Assembly: GCA_942159475.1 (NCBI GenBank)
Contig: OW804099.1
Span: 9,997,954 to 10,061,953, forward strand
Direction: 5' to 3'
DNA from: Sthenelais limicola
Taxonomy: Eukaryota; Annelida; Polychaeta; Phyllodocida; Sigalionidae
Length of the DNA stretch: 64,000 bases
The translations under genes and the position numbers were made by a program. Positions 1-10,514 of this stretch are shown piece by piece (positions within the stretch are counted from its first letter, which is position 1; each line of letters opens with the position of its first letter). The notes under the pieces are model-generated. The model saw only the letters and a list, made by a program, of their open reading frames with translations, did no database searches and had not been told where the DNA came from.

Positions 1-792
1 TAAAGACTTGTGATATATATGGTCCATTCCTACGAAATGGGCCCAGTGGCCTGAAAACATTGTGCCAAAAAAAATCTTTTCAATGTTTTCCATAGTTAGG
101 GAACCTGAAGTAACCCGAGTAATTGAGCATTTCAAATCTAAATTTGCTACTAAATTGATTAAATAGTTTTTTTTCTACATAACATTAAAGACAGGGTTAT
201 TATTTCCTATGTTTTTACGTCGCACATTAAACTGCCACTAAATAGTTGGATTTTGACAATGAGAAATTAATTTTGGATTCGATTTGGCATTTTTTTCGGG
301 AAATATGACTATTTCCTCATAATATTGGCAACTTGTGATGAAATAAGTCTCTCATTTTGATTAAGAAATGGCAAAATTAAAAATCAGTTCACTTTTCAAC
401 TATAACCTTGGCCCTACCTGACCTTTTTCCATTCATCACTATTCTCCTTATTTTCAAGAAATGAGAGAAAAAACAATCCTACAGCTTTGTTATTACCTTA
501 CCTTGAAGAATCAAGTAATATTTCTGCTAGGGATTATATTTTTATTTTCTAAACCAGGTTGAAAATATGTGCGACGTAAAAACGCTATAGTGCTATTCTC
601 TGAAAAGTCTTACTTTTCAGTGATGGAAATGAAGAAAAATGAAATCTAGATTAAAGATAAGAGGTTTCTGTATGATATTTCCTAAAAGGTCATATTTTCC
701 TGTATATGATCCTGAAAAGAATGGCATCCAGAGTCAATTATCTATCAATCAATGGCCGAAAACGTTCATGTAAAATATTTAAATCAATAAAT

Positions 793-1203
793 GTGATGTG
801 TTTCAGGAAAATGAGTGACAAGTCGCAAAATTGATATTTTTCAAAGTGTCTTTGTCACAAGATTTCTTTAATGGAATGTTCTGATGTTTAAAGGGTTTAA
901 TAACTTTAGTCATGTGAATCCATGTAGCAGATTTCGGGACATTGTATTAGATATATCCTTGCGTTTTGAACGCCTCTGTATGAAGTATATTTAGATACTT
1001 TTGTGGTAATTACCCACCCAGAAACATTGAAAATTCATTTTTTTTTTTTCAAAAATAAATTTATCAAACTTGAAATATAGAAATACCTATAAGGTGTCCT
1101 AGTGTTTACTATCATTGGAATCGGCTTGATATCTTTTGAAATATGGTGATATCTCAAAATCCATATTTTGTGAGTTATGACTCATTTTCCTAAAACAGAT
1201 CAT
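793..1203 (-). mobile_element. MITE-1 copy, reverse orientation
   Basis: This roughly 410-bp palindromic-ended repeat begins GTGATGTGTTTCAGGAAAAT and ends with the complementary GACTCATTTTCCTAAAACA. It carries no coding capacity. Other copies lie at 3546-3955, 61361-61773, 62646-63055 and 63106-63518. A further copy is split by the giant element (10292-10385 and 61008-61312). Confidence 0.75.
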
Positions 1204-1870
1204 TTTAAAAGTAGAAATGTATATATTCAATTGGCAGTAAGTTTGCTTCTGCTGAAGGGATCTGGACGATTATACATCAGCAGAATGCTGAGGTTGTTGC
1301 GGTTTGTCTGGTATATGTTACAACTTTCTATCTTAAATAGTTTTGCCTATATTACGGAAATGTTGCGACATAAAAACGTGCGACGTAAAAACGTGCGACA
1401 TAAAAACAGGTGTTTTCTCTCTTTGCAAAAGGCATATTTCTGTTTAGACCATTCAAGGGATCCGGATCATTATATATCAGCAATAAGCTGACATTGTTGT
1501 GGTTCGTTTGGTATATCATACAACGTTCAATCTTAAATAGTTTTGCCTCTTTCAAGCAAATGTTGGAACCTAAAAACGTGCGACGTAAAAACGTGCAACC
1601 TAAAATTGGTTGGTTTCTCACTCTATGCACAAGACATTTCTGTTCAGACCATTCAAGGGATATGGATGATTTTATATCAGCAGAAAGCTGACATTACGGC
1701 GGTTTGTCTGGTACATGTTACAACTTTCTATCTTAAATAGTTTTGCTTTTATGAAGCAAATGCGACGTGCGACGTAAAAACGTGCGACGTAAAAATGTGC
1801 AGTGTGCGACGTAAAAACAGGTGTTTTCACTCTCTATGCACAAAGCATATCTGTTTAAACCATTCATATT
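1170..1870. repeat. Tandem repeat, 200-bp period, about 3.3 copies
   Basis: The word ATTCAAGGGA and its context recur exactly 200 bp apart (1451 and 1651), with a related GAAGGGATCTGG at 1255. Each unit ends in clustered (T)GCGACGTAAAAAC motifs. Short open frames here are by-products of the repeat. Isolated motif copies at 211-225, 569-583, 1961-1979 and 2149-2166 suggest that the whole element was once a longer array. Confidence 0.75.
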
Positions 1871-2744
1871 GCACTGACAACAAGAGAATCAATTGCCCAA
1901 TATATTCATATTAGTTATAAATGATTTTTTATAGAAGGATTAGAAAGCACAACTAATCAATGTGGCAACGTAAAAACAGACATAATTAGCCATTTTCCTA
2001 TTGATTTTTTTAAAACAGACATAACATCCTTACTAACAGTCTTATTGAGACTCATTAGGTATCAAATGTTAGAGATAGGTTTGATTATATATCACATGAT
2101 TTTTATTCTTGTGTCATACAACAAGTTCATTGCATGAAAGTGAGCAAAATGTGCGATGTAAAAACAGAAAAAAATATTTTTTAATTTTGTTTGTGCCATA
2201 TTTTTTATGAAAAGTAAGTTGGGTCACTGAAATGCATTAAAATTCGAACCTGGTGACTGAGCACAAATTATCAGATATAAAAATCATAAATTGATGTTAA
2301 TTTCTAAATCCCCAAGTCCCAAATGTTTAATCATGGACATTTTTCTATGAAAATATCGATTTTAAAGGGTTTTAACTCATAATATATCCATCAGCCCTAT
2401 AATAATGTATATATCAGAGGAATTCTCATGCCAAGAGGAATGTGTCAGTATGATTAGTTTTAATATCAATGATTATTAGACTGAGATATGAGGCATAGAG
2501 GGGCCAAAGGTAGGGAAAAGGGCACTGGGCCCATTTCGTAGGAATTGACCATATATATATTTAGACAATTTTAATGAATGTCATGAAATATTATTATTAC
2601 CCTTTTTGTAATTCCAACAGCATACTCTGAGAATAGTGTAATTGTTACATAATGTTTATTTGCTGAATAAAAATATTAAATACAAATACAAGAAGGTAGC
2701 TTAGTCAAATGTAACCAAGAAAAAGGTAATCAAGAAAGGCATGT

Positions 2745-2828
2745 TCGGGAAGACCTCCTCGTGAGAAGAACGCAACCTCTTTGTCAAAACACCTTATGGC
2801 AAATAAAGAATTATCTTATCTTATCTTA
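2745..2828 (+). mobile_element. LINE 3' tail (CR1/L2-like)
   Basis: The text ends GGCAAATAAAGAATTATC followed by (TTATC)n. A short 3' UTR ending in a simple repeat, rather than poly(A), is typical of CR1/L2-type non-LTR retrotransposons. No reverse transcriptase is adjacent, so this is a 5'-truncated copy. Confidence 0.5.
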
Positions 2829-3545
2829 CAATGTGCATGTATGTAATCAATTTATTTCCAGTCTTAGAATTACCGAGTTATAATGCAGTTTCAGGAAAAA
2901 GGGACAAAGAAAGACAATAATCTATTTATAAACTATCTGTGCTCACACAGGTTTTAGGACTTTATGGATACAAATTTAGCACGAGAATTTAGCACGAGAA
3001 TATAACAACTTTTTATGAACAGCAGCCCGGGTGTGTTTCTTCCTATTGATAGGTATGAAGACAAGAGAAGTCGTAGTTGATGATTCTGTAGTCTATTGTA
3101 GAATGAAGTGTAGTAAGGTATGCTTGCTGCTCAACATGGGTACATGTGAACTATATATACTATTGCATGCAAACAACGTTCAAGCAAGGTTTAGAATGTT
3201 CTAGTTGGATCCAGGTCTATCATGTGCATCTTTCCAGATTACAATTATTATGATTCACATTAGTTTTGTCCTCAAAATACACAATTAAACCACCTCCTTG
3301 TAAAGCACGGTTAAATAATCAATAAGGCCCCGAAGTAAATATATCCTTATTGATACACTTTCCCCCTGTTCATTAAAGAGAAATAAAATGGCCTTTCAAC
3401 TATCACAAAGGAATGTGTAAAGAGTGGATAAATATCCCAAAATTCAGATAAGGCGGGTGAATGTCCTAGGATGCTAGATGTCCGGGATGGTAAATGTCCT
3501 AGCGGGGTAATGCCCAGGAAGATAAGGTGTCCTAAAGAGTATAAT
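2829..3545. other. Intergenic, no gene recognised
   Basis: AT-rich sequence with no supported open reading frame. There are loose short repeats near 3420-3530 (variations on TCCTAG and AAGATAAGG), but no clear element boundary. Confidence 0.5.
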
Positions 3546-3955
3546 TGTGATCCGTTTTAGGAAAATGAGTCATAAGTCGCAAAATATAGGTTTTGAGATA
3601 TCATATTTGAAAAGATGGGATCAAGATGATTCCAATGATAGTAAACACCAGGACACCTAATAAGTATTTCTATATTTTAAGTTTGATATTTTTATTTTTT
3701 GAAAAAAAAAAGAAGTTTGCAATGTTACTGGATAGGTAATAACCAGTCAAGTAACTAAAAATACTCTCCATCCAAAGAAAGGCCTCCAAACGCAAGGATA
3801 TATTTAATACAATGTCCTGAAATTTGTTACATGGATTTATCTGACTATACCCTCTAAATATCAAAGCATTTCAATAAAGAGATCTTGTCATAAAAACCCT
3901 TTGAAAAATATCAATTTCGCGACTTATGACTCATTTTCTTGAAACCTTTCACATA
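3546..3955 (+). mobile_element. MITE-1 copy
   Basis: It begins TGTGATCCGTTTTAGGAAAA and ends with the inverse ATGACTCATTTTCTTGAAAC. The interior matches other copies, for example the ATTTTGAGATATCAT-type start and the TAAGTATTTCTATATTTTAA segment. It lies about 130 bp upstream of the receptor coding sequence. This copy preserves the segment into which the giant KDZ element inserted in another copy. Confidence 0.75.
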
Positions 3956-4066
3956 TCAGTCCATGACGTTAATTGTACTGATATAGACAAATTGATGTCT
4001 CTTCATCAAATACAAATGTCAATAAAGGCCAATAATAACTATTCAAAAGATAATGATGGTCCTGAC

Positions 4067-4083
4067 TTTTGTATATTTTTCAG
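4067..4083 (+). promoter_or_regulatory. Candidate 3' splice site before the GPCR start
   Basis: A pyrimidine-rich tract, TTTTGTATATTTTTCAG, ends six bases before the chosen ATG. This suggests that the coding exon is preceded by a spliced 5' UTR exon, as is common for single-coding-exon receptors. No upstream exon can be identified. Confidence 0.4.
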
Positions 4084-4089
4084 AAAAAG

Positions 4090-5046
4090 ATGAACACAAC
4101 AACAAATTCTTCAGCAACAGCAGAAGAAAGCCTGATCATCCCAAGAGGCATCATCCTCTGGTTCCTGACCATGCGGAGTCTGACTGGTGCCGTGGCCCTC
4201 ATCACAAACACACTCACCATTGTAGCAGTCTTCAAGTTCAGAGTCTTACAGACAAACTCAAACTATTTTGTATGTAGCCTTGCAATGGCTGACATTGTCA
4301 GTGGTCTCTGTGTTCCACTAGAATTCATGCATACCTTGTATCCTAACAGCAAATATTATGTAACCTACTGCATTATGGATAAGATACCTTTGCTTATTTC
4401 TGTTGTCGGTAACTTTTACACTATTCTAATAATTGCCACTGATCGACTGTTTAATGTGTCCTTCCCATTTAAATACACTGAAGTTATGACTCCAAAAATT
4501 ATCTATAGTATAATTGGTTTTCTTTGGGTGTTTTGTGTCTCTCAAGGCATGTTTATGGTCCTGTTTAACAACAGTCTAGCTCCTGGGCTACCGTGTAAAG
4601 TGTTTTACTTCATGAACAAGGATATTCATAGGTGGTGTTTCTTGCTTCAATTTTACATAGGTTTTCCCATAATTATTCTATGCTATTCTATCATTGCGAA
4701 GATTGCTTACAAACATAAGCAACAGATTATGGCACAGACCCAAGCCTATAACACTCTTGAGGCCGATGTGATGAGAAAACAGAGCAAGATTACCAAAATG
4801 ATGCTGACCGTGCTTTTATTTTTCTCAGTAACCTATCCTTTACAGGCAGTGTCAACACTTCTACTGCGGCGCTACCAAAATGTGAATATGGTCATTGTTG
4901 AGAGAATAACACTCACAATATATAATAGCAATACTTGGGTCAATCCCTTAATCTATGCTTGGAGGGACAGAGATTTTAGGAAGTCCTTCAAGAAGCTCCT
5001 GTTAAGAAACAATGGTGGGTCTGTTGCTCCAGCAACCGCTACGTAA
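4090..5046 (+). CDS. Rhodopsin-like (class A) G-protein-coupled receptor
   Basis: The 318-aa protein has seven hydrophobic segments at about residues 21-48, 58-80, 97-119, 137-159, 184-206, 236-258 and 273-292, and acts at the plasma membrane. The N terminus has NTTT and NSS glycosylation sequons. TM2 holds SLAMAD (Asp68). Cys94 and Cys169 are placed for the usual extracellular disulfide. TM3 ends DRL (118-120) instead of DRY. TM6 has FFSVTYP instead of CWxP. TM7 has NPLIY (285-289), followed by a basic helix 8. I chose the ATG at 4090; an in-frame extension from 4069 would read through the likely splice acceptor. Length and gene structure fit aminergic-like or orphan invertebrate receptors. 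The ligand cannot be inferred. The frame is intact, and only repeats surround it. Confidence 0.9.
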   Translation: MNTTTNSSATAEESLIIPRGIILWFLTMRSLTGAVALITNTLTIVAVFKFRVLQTNSNYFVCSLAMADIVSGLCVPLEFMHTLYPNSKYYVTYCIMDKIPLLISVVGNFYTILIIATDRLFNVSFPFKYTEVMTPKIIYSIIGFLWVFCVSQGMFMVLFNNSLAPGLPCKVFYFMNKDIHRWCFLLQFYIGFPIIILCYSIIAKIAYKHKQQIMAQTQAYNTLEADVMRKQSKITKMMLTVLLFFSVTYPLQAVSTLLLRRYQNVNMVIVERITLTIYNSNTWVNPLIYAWRDRDFRKSFKKLLLRNNGGSVAPATAT

Positions 5047-5048
5047 AT

Positions 5049-5101
5049 TGGTCAGATTTTCAGAAAATCAATTCAACTTCGCCAATCTTCTCAAATAACA
5101 T
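5049..5101 (-). mobile_element. MITE-2 end fragment abutting the satellite
   Basis: The segment GGTCAGATTTTCAGAAAAT through CCAATCTTCTCAAATAAC matches the reverse complement of 9250-9305, the end of a full MITE-2. It begins three bases after the receptor stop codon and is cut off exactly where the 48-bp satellite starts. Confidence 0.65.
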
Positions 5102-5242
5102 TCCCTCCACTGGTTATACAGTAGAGTTGTATAGGGAATGATTGTTCATTCCTTCCACTGGTTATACAGTACAGTTGTATAGGGAATGATTGTTCATTCC
5201 CTCCACTGGTTATACAGTACAGTTGTATAGGGAATGATTGTT
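5099..5242. repeat. 48-bp minisatellite, first block (3 units)
   Basis: Three units of the same 48-bp repeat that forms the main array at 5921-8270. This block is separated from the main array by a 678-bp insertion. Confidence 0.95.
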
Positions 5243-5920
5243 TTGTTTTTTTGTTTTTTTTTTAAAACTTTATTTATACTGGGAGTGCAAAATCCCAAAC
5301 TAGGGTTTTTCACAATGCCCCAGGTGTGTCTTACAGTTCACTGATAAAAAACATGTTCTTTACACAGGTAAAAATCTGTACAATAAAAGTGTAGAAATTT
5401 ACAATTATGATATGATAGAGAGGTCAAAAGTACGTTATTATTAAAGAAGAACAAGGAGTGCACTGTGCCACTGATTCGAAGTGTTGGTGTTCCCGTCTGA
5501 ATATAGTAAGAGTGGTTTTTGTAGTTTATGAGTTATAATTAATAATTCACAATGGTAGACAATAAAATGTTATGGGGTTGGTATACAGATGATGTAATGG
5601 TTGACTCGTTTGAGTAATGATAATGGTTTTTGGGGTACACTGTGCCACTGATTCAAAGTGTTGGTGTCCCGTTTGCTAAATATATACATGGGGTTGTTTT
5701 AAGCTCATTTCAGTATTGATAATAGTTTGGGGGTACACTGTGCCACTGATTCGAAGTGTTGGTGTCCCGTGTGCTGAATATATACATGGGGCTATTTTAA
5801 GCTGTTAGGGGATAAGAAAAGGATAAAGTAAGATACAGTGAAATGGTGTAAAACAGTTAAGATGAATAGCATCTTGTGTAACATCTTGCCACTCACAGTG
5901 AGTGTTGATGGTACTTTGTT
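5243..5920 (-). mobile_element. Retro-insertion splitting the satellite
   Basis: Read on the minus strand, the insert ends with AATAAA followed by an A-rich tail (plus-strand TTTTTTTT-AAAACTTTATT at about 5240-5275), the mark of a retrotransposed 3' end. The satellite word TTGTT is present on both sides, a possible 5-bp duplication. The interior holds three copies of a ~97-bp repeat with the core ACACTGTGCCACTGATTC (about 5459, 5638, 5735). No coding region is recognisable. Confidence 0.55.
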
Positions 5921-8270
5921 CATTCCCTCCACTGGTTATACAGTACAGTTGTATAGGGAATGATTGTTCATTCCCTCCACTGGTTATACTGTACAGTTGT
6001 ATAGGGAATGATTGTTCATTCCCTCCACTGGTTATACAGTAGAGTTGTATAGGGAATGATTGTTCATTCCCTCCACTGGTTATACAGTACAGTTGTATAG
6101 GGAATGATTGTTCATTCCCTCCACTGGTTATACTGTACAGTTGTATAGGGAATGATTGTTCATTCCCTCCACTGGTTATACAGTACATTTGTATAGGGAA
6201 TGATTGTTCATTCCCTCCACTGGTTATACTGTACAGTTGTATAGGGAATGATTGTTCATTCCCTCCACTGGTTATACAGTACATTTGTATAGGGAATGAT
6301 TGTTCATTCCCTCCACTGGTTATACAGTACAGTTGTATAGGGAATGATTGTTCATTCCATCCACTGGTTATACAGTACAGTTGTATAGGGAATGATTGTT
6401 CATTCCCTCCACTGGTTATACAGTACTGTTGTATAGGGAATGATTGTTCATTCCCTCCACTGGTTATACTGTACAGTTGTATAGGGAATGATTGTTCATT
6501 CCCTCCACTGGTTATACAGTACAGTTGTATAGGGAATGATTGTTCATTCCCTCCACTGGTTATACAGTACAGTTGTATAGGGAATGATTGTTCATTCCCT
6601 CCACTGGTTATACAGTACAGTTGTATAGGGAATGATTGTTCATTCCCCTCCACTGGTTATACAGTAGAGTTGTATAGGGAATGATTGTTCATTCCCTCCA
6701 CTGGTTATACAGTACAGTTGTATAGGGAATGATTGTTCATTCCCTCCACTGGTTATACAGTACAGTTGTATAGGGAATGATTGTTCATTCCCTCCACTGG
6801 TTATACAGTACAGTTGTATAGGGAATGATTGTTCATTCCCTCCACTGGTTATACAGTACAGTTGTATAGGGAATGATTGTTCATTCCCTCCACTGGTTAT
6901 ACAGTACAGTTGTATAGGGAATGCTTGTTCATTCCCTCCACTGGTTATACAGTACAGTGGTATAGGGAATGATTGTTCATTCCCTCCACTGGTTATACAG
7001 TACAGTTGTATAGGGAATAATTGTTCATTCCCTCCACTGGTTATACAGTACAGTTGTATAGGGAATGATTGTTCATTCCCTCCACTGGTTATACAGTACA
7101 GTTGTATAGGGAATGATTGTTCATTCCCTCCACTGGTTATACAGTACAGTTGTATAGGGAATGATTGTTCATTCCCTCCACTGGTTATACAGTACAGTTG
7201 TATAGGGAATGATTGTTCATTCCCTCCACTGGTTATACAGTACAGTTGTATAGGGAATGATTGTTCATTCCCTCCACTGGTTATACAGTACAGTTGTATA
7301 GGGAATGATTGTTCATTCCCTCCACTGGTTATACAGTACAGTGGTATAGGGAATGATTGTTCATTCCCTCCACTGGTTATACAGTACAGTTGTATAGGGA
7401 ATGATTGTTCATTCCCTCCACTGGTTATACAGTACAGTTGTATAGGGAATGATTGTTCATTCCCTCCACTGGTTATACAGTACAGTTGTATAGGGAATGA
7501 TTGTTCATTCCCTCCACTGGTTATACAGTACAGTTGTATAGGGAATGCTTGTTCATTCCCTCCACTGGTTATACAGTACAGTTGTATAGGGAATGATTGT
7601 TCATTCCCTCCACTGGTTATACAGTACAGTTGTATAGGTAATGATTGTTCATTCCCTCCACTGGTTATACAGTACAGTTGTATAGGGAATGATTGTTCAT
7701 TCCCTCCACTGGTTATACAGTACAGTTGTATAGGGAATGATTGTTCATTCCCTCCACTGGTTATACAGTACAGTTGTATAGGGAATGATTGTTCATTCCC
7801 TCCACTGGTTATACAGTACAGTTGTATAGGGAATGATTGTTCATTCCCTCCACTGGTTATACAGTACAGTTGTATAGGGAATGATTGTTCATTCCCTATA
7901 CCACTGGTTATACAGTACAGTTGTATAGGGAATGATTGTTCATTCCCTCCACTGGTTATACAGTACAGTTGTATAGGGAATGATTGTTCATTCCCTCCAC
8001 TGGTTATACAGTACAGTTGTATAGGGAATGATTGTTCATTCCCTCCACTGGTTATACAGTACAGTTGTATAGGGAATGATTGTTCATTCCCTCCACTGGT
8101 TATACAGTACAGTTGTATAGGGAATGATTGTTCATTCCCTCCACTGGTTATACAGTACAGTTGTATAGGGAATGATTGTTCATTCCCTCCACTGGTTATA
8201 CAGTACAGTTGTATAGGGAATGATTGTTCATTCCCTCCACTGGTTATACAGTACAGTTGTATAGGGAATG
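5921..8270. repeat. 48-bp minisatellite, main array (about 49 units)
   Basis: The unit starts CATTCCCTCCACTGGTTATA and ends AGGGAATGATTGTT. Each unit contains an inverted pair CATTCCCT/AGGGAATG and an inner TATAC/GTATA, so it could fold into a hairpin. Most units are identical. Variants (CTGTAC, GTAGAG, ACATTTG) concentrate at 5940-6500, and the right part is more homogeneous. Because 48 is divisible by three, the minus strand stays open (16-aa repeat), broken at 6645 by one extra C. One unit near 7893 carries a 3-bp insertion. The open frames are not credible genes. Confidence 0.97.
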
Positions 8271-9076
8271 AGCATTCCACCTCAGTTTTGTCCCTAAGCG
8301 TGCAGACAACCGGACCCCCTACTACCTCAGGTACTAATCGCCCAAGAGCATTGAGACCCACGCTGCATGCCCATGTGTTTACATTGTTTGATACATATGT
8401 AAGCTCCAATAATACTCCAATAGTAAGCCTTCAAAACAATCCCCACGAGCTCTATGGCCATCCTAGCGTTAAATTATCAAGTTCCTATCTTGGTTAATAA
8501 TGCAGGAATTCAGAACTGGGTCCAAACTCAGTTGGAGAGGGTAACCTACATTTCCGTCAATGGAAGTGAGTTGTAACAAAATTTGTGAAAAAAAGTTTGC
8601 CTTGGCTGTATCTCTTAGTCTGGTCTGGGTGACTGAGGGTAGCTCTAGGGCAAGCGTCATTCTATTTCCTTCTTTTATTAGGCAAAGAAAAATAGGTGTT
8701 TCTGATTAATCTGGCTGAAAACTAGGTAGGGGAGGATGTAACTTTTTTTTAATTTCTTTTAGGAAACCACTTCCCAGGAACAGGAAAAAATGTATTTAAT
8801 AAATAATAAAAGTTGTTTTAAACATGGGAAATTTTTAACAGTTCAGAGTTAGGAAAACCCGTTTTCCTGCTTTTATAAGTTTTCTTTGTCAAAAAAAAGA
8901 AGAAAATTAAGTAACATATGTTTCTTTTAAAAATCAGGTATGGTAAAAAATATTTTAGGTAGGGGAAGGTTTTTCTAGGTAGGGGTGGGTGTGGATTGGG
9001 TAAATCGGAAACAACTATTTTTTTTGTTGGCCTATTGAAGCAGTGGGTGGTGGCTGTTTGTCCAGAGAGGGCATGT
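8271..9076. other. Intergenic, possible short coding remnants
   Basis: On the minus strand at about 8271-8409 a non-repetitive open stretch (LGRLVPEVVGGPVVCTLRD) runs into the satellite frame. I do not recognise it. The rest is AT-rich with no supported gene. Confidence 0.3.
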
Positions 9077-9305
9077 GGTTTCAGAAAATGTACAATTGTC
9101 AGCTCTACACATTTACTAAATTCTCCTAAATTAGGCTGAAAAAATCAGGAATACCGGGAATATCTGAGTATATTTGCCATCGAGTCGAATTAAAGTATCA
9201 GTTCTGTTATGTTAAACTGTATTTTGAATCTCGTTTTCGTCTGAAATTTGGGTTATTTGAGAAGATTGGTGAAGGCGAATTGTACATTTTCTGAAGATCT
9301 GACCC
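9076..9305 (+). mobile_element. MITE-2, complete copy
   Basis: A roughly 230-bp element with inverted ends: TCAGAAAATGTACAATTGTC on the left and AATTGTACATTTTCTGAAGA before TCTGACCC on the right. Other copies are at 9379-9570, 26146-26392, 39070-39231 and 39313-39541, with a fragment at 5049. Confidence 0.7.
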
Positions 9306-9378
9306 ATATGCAGGTGAGCCATAGCCAGAAGGACTAATTGTACCTAGTGTGTAGTAGTAGAATGACAAACCATAAGAG

Positions 9379-9570
9379 GGTCAGATTTTCAGACAATGTA
9401 CGATTGGCAGCTGAACACATTTAGTAAATTCTGCAAAATTAGGCTGCAATCTGACCAATACTAGGTAAATTCGAGTATATTCGGCATTGCATTTATTCTA
9501 GTAATCTGTTTGGTTAGGTTGGACTGCAATTTGGATTTTATTTTCGTCTGAAATGTGGGTTATTTGGAAA
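9379..9570 (+). mobile_element. MITE-2, truncated copy
   Basis: It begins GGGTCAGATTTTCAGACAAT and follows the complete copy through the GTCTGAAATGTGGGTTATTT segment, then loses the terminal part. Confidence 0.6.
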
Positions 9571-10084
9571 GATGGTTATCAGTAGGTGGCTTACAATGCT
9601 TACTTACTGATCAATATGCCTCGAAATTAATATCAAGTAATATCATTTAACACTTGTAATGCAATGAGGCGTACACCCATTGTAAGTATAGCATCTTAAA
9701 AATGATGTTAACTATAATTATTATCATCCCATATCATGTTTAAATCTATCCAGCCACTTGGAAGTATATCCAACGTAAGATCTCAACGAATGCCCGTATT
9801 TAATTACACAGTATCGACATTAATATTAATTAATATTATTATCGTCTCATGTTATTTTTAAATCTACCAAAATCTCTTGGAAGTATATCCAAGTAGAAAA
9901 CATTATCAAAGGTCTTATTATTACTTGTTAGTCATAGGTCCATCAGACGCACCTCATTTACTCGATTATTATATTATATATTCTACTTCTCAGAGCCTAA
10001 GTTAAATATTCAAAAAGCCCCCAAAATTAAAGGTAACCGCCGGCAGAAATGGTATTAAATTGTCATATGCATGTAGACCCTTTT

Positions 10085-10146
10085 GTCGTTTCATATTGTA
10101 TCTCGTATTAAGTTAGACAAATAAAAGATTTTCTTATCTTATCTTA
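10085..10146 (+). mobile_element. LINE 3' tail (CR1/L2-like)
   Basis: A segment ending GACAAATAAAAGATTTTC followed by (TTATC)n, resembling the tail at 2745-2828. It lacks any adjacent coding region. Confidence 0.45.
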
Positions 10147-10291
10147 AATTATTGGTGGACTAATGTGGTAATAATGGAGTACAAATATAGGATGTATAAG
10201 TTTGTGTCTATGTTTTATATTTCAATTTTACGATATGAGTAATTTCTGTTGTGACATTGTCTTCTAGGAATGTCCTGAAGGCTCCTTGGCT

Positions 10292-10385
10292 GTTGTCACA
10301 TATGTGATGTGTTTCAGGGATTTTGAGATATCATCATATTTGAGAAGATGAGACCAAGCCGATTCCAATGAATGTAAACATTAAG
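10292..10385 (+). mobile_element. Left half of the MITE-1 copy interrupted by the giant element
   Basis: TGTGATGTGTTTCAGG is followed by TTTTGAGATATCATCATATT and GATTCCAATGAATGTAAACA, matching the first ~100 bp of intact MITE-1 copies with a ~28-bp internal deletion. It stops at the KDZ element boundary. The remaining part of the MITE resumes at 61008. Confidence 0.75.
10378..10385. repeat. Candidate target-site duplication, left
   Basis: ACATTAAG immediately precedes the left TIR. ACATTAAA (61009-61016) follows the right TIR after one base, a 7 of 8 match. From memory, 8-bp duplications have been reported for the Zisupton branch of KDZ elements. Confidence 0.6.
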
Positions 10386-10514
10386 ACCCTATACCTCTCT
10401 TCTCCTTGGATACAAGTAGAGGAGATCAAGAAGGTCTCCTCTACTTGGAGCACCTCCGTTCTCGCTCTTCTGCCCCTTGCTCGACCCAATCGGTTGCAAA
10501 TCCTGCCATGTCCA
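10386..10514 (+). repeat. Left terminal inverted repeat of the KDZ element
   Basis: It begins ACCCTATACCTCTCTTCTCC and matches the reverse complement of 60879-61007 with four substitutions and no gaps. It holds an internal 12-bp palindrome, CAAGTAGAGGAG and CTCCTCTACTTG, separated by 11 bases, a candidate transposase-binding site. The open frame across it on the minus strand is a by-product. Confidence 0.9.

Larger units (their letters stand above)
13..2560. mobile_element. Non-autonomous TIR element with periodic motif array
   Basis: The left end (about 13-50) and right end (about 2519-2560) are near-identical inverted repeats: GGTCCATTCCTACGAAATGG on the left and its complement CCATTTCGTAGGAATTGACC on the right, both in an AT-rich surround. 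The interior has no credible coding sequence. It contains a roughly 200-bp tandem array and repeated TGCGACGTAAAAAC motifs. A MITE is nested at 793-1203. The target-site duplication cannot be read because the flanks are (AT)n. Similar termini occur singly near 28139 and 36350, so this is a dispersed family. Confidence 0.75.

Noticed and set aside
1177..1740. Overlapping small open frames on both strands
   Set aside because: They follow the 200-bp tandem repeat, and the peptides repeat with it.
5921..8270. CRISPR-like array
   Set aside because: Repeats are contiguous with no variable spacers, in eukaryotic sequence.
5805..8409. Minus-strand open frames of 282 and 589 codons with a perfect 16-residue repeat
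   Set aside because: They are translations of a 48-bp minisatellite, kept open because 48 is a multiple of three; one extra C at 6645 breaks them. There are no codon-level signs of selection, and the repeat is palindromic DNA.
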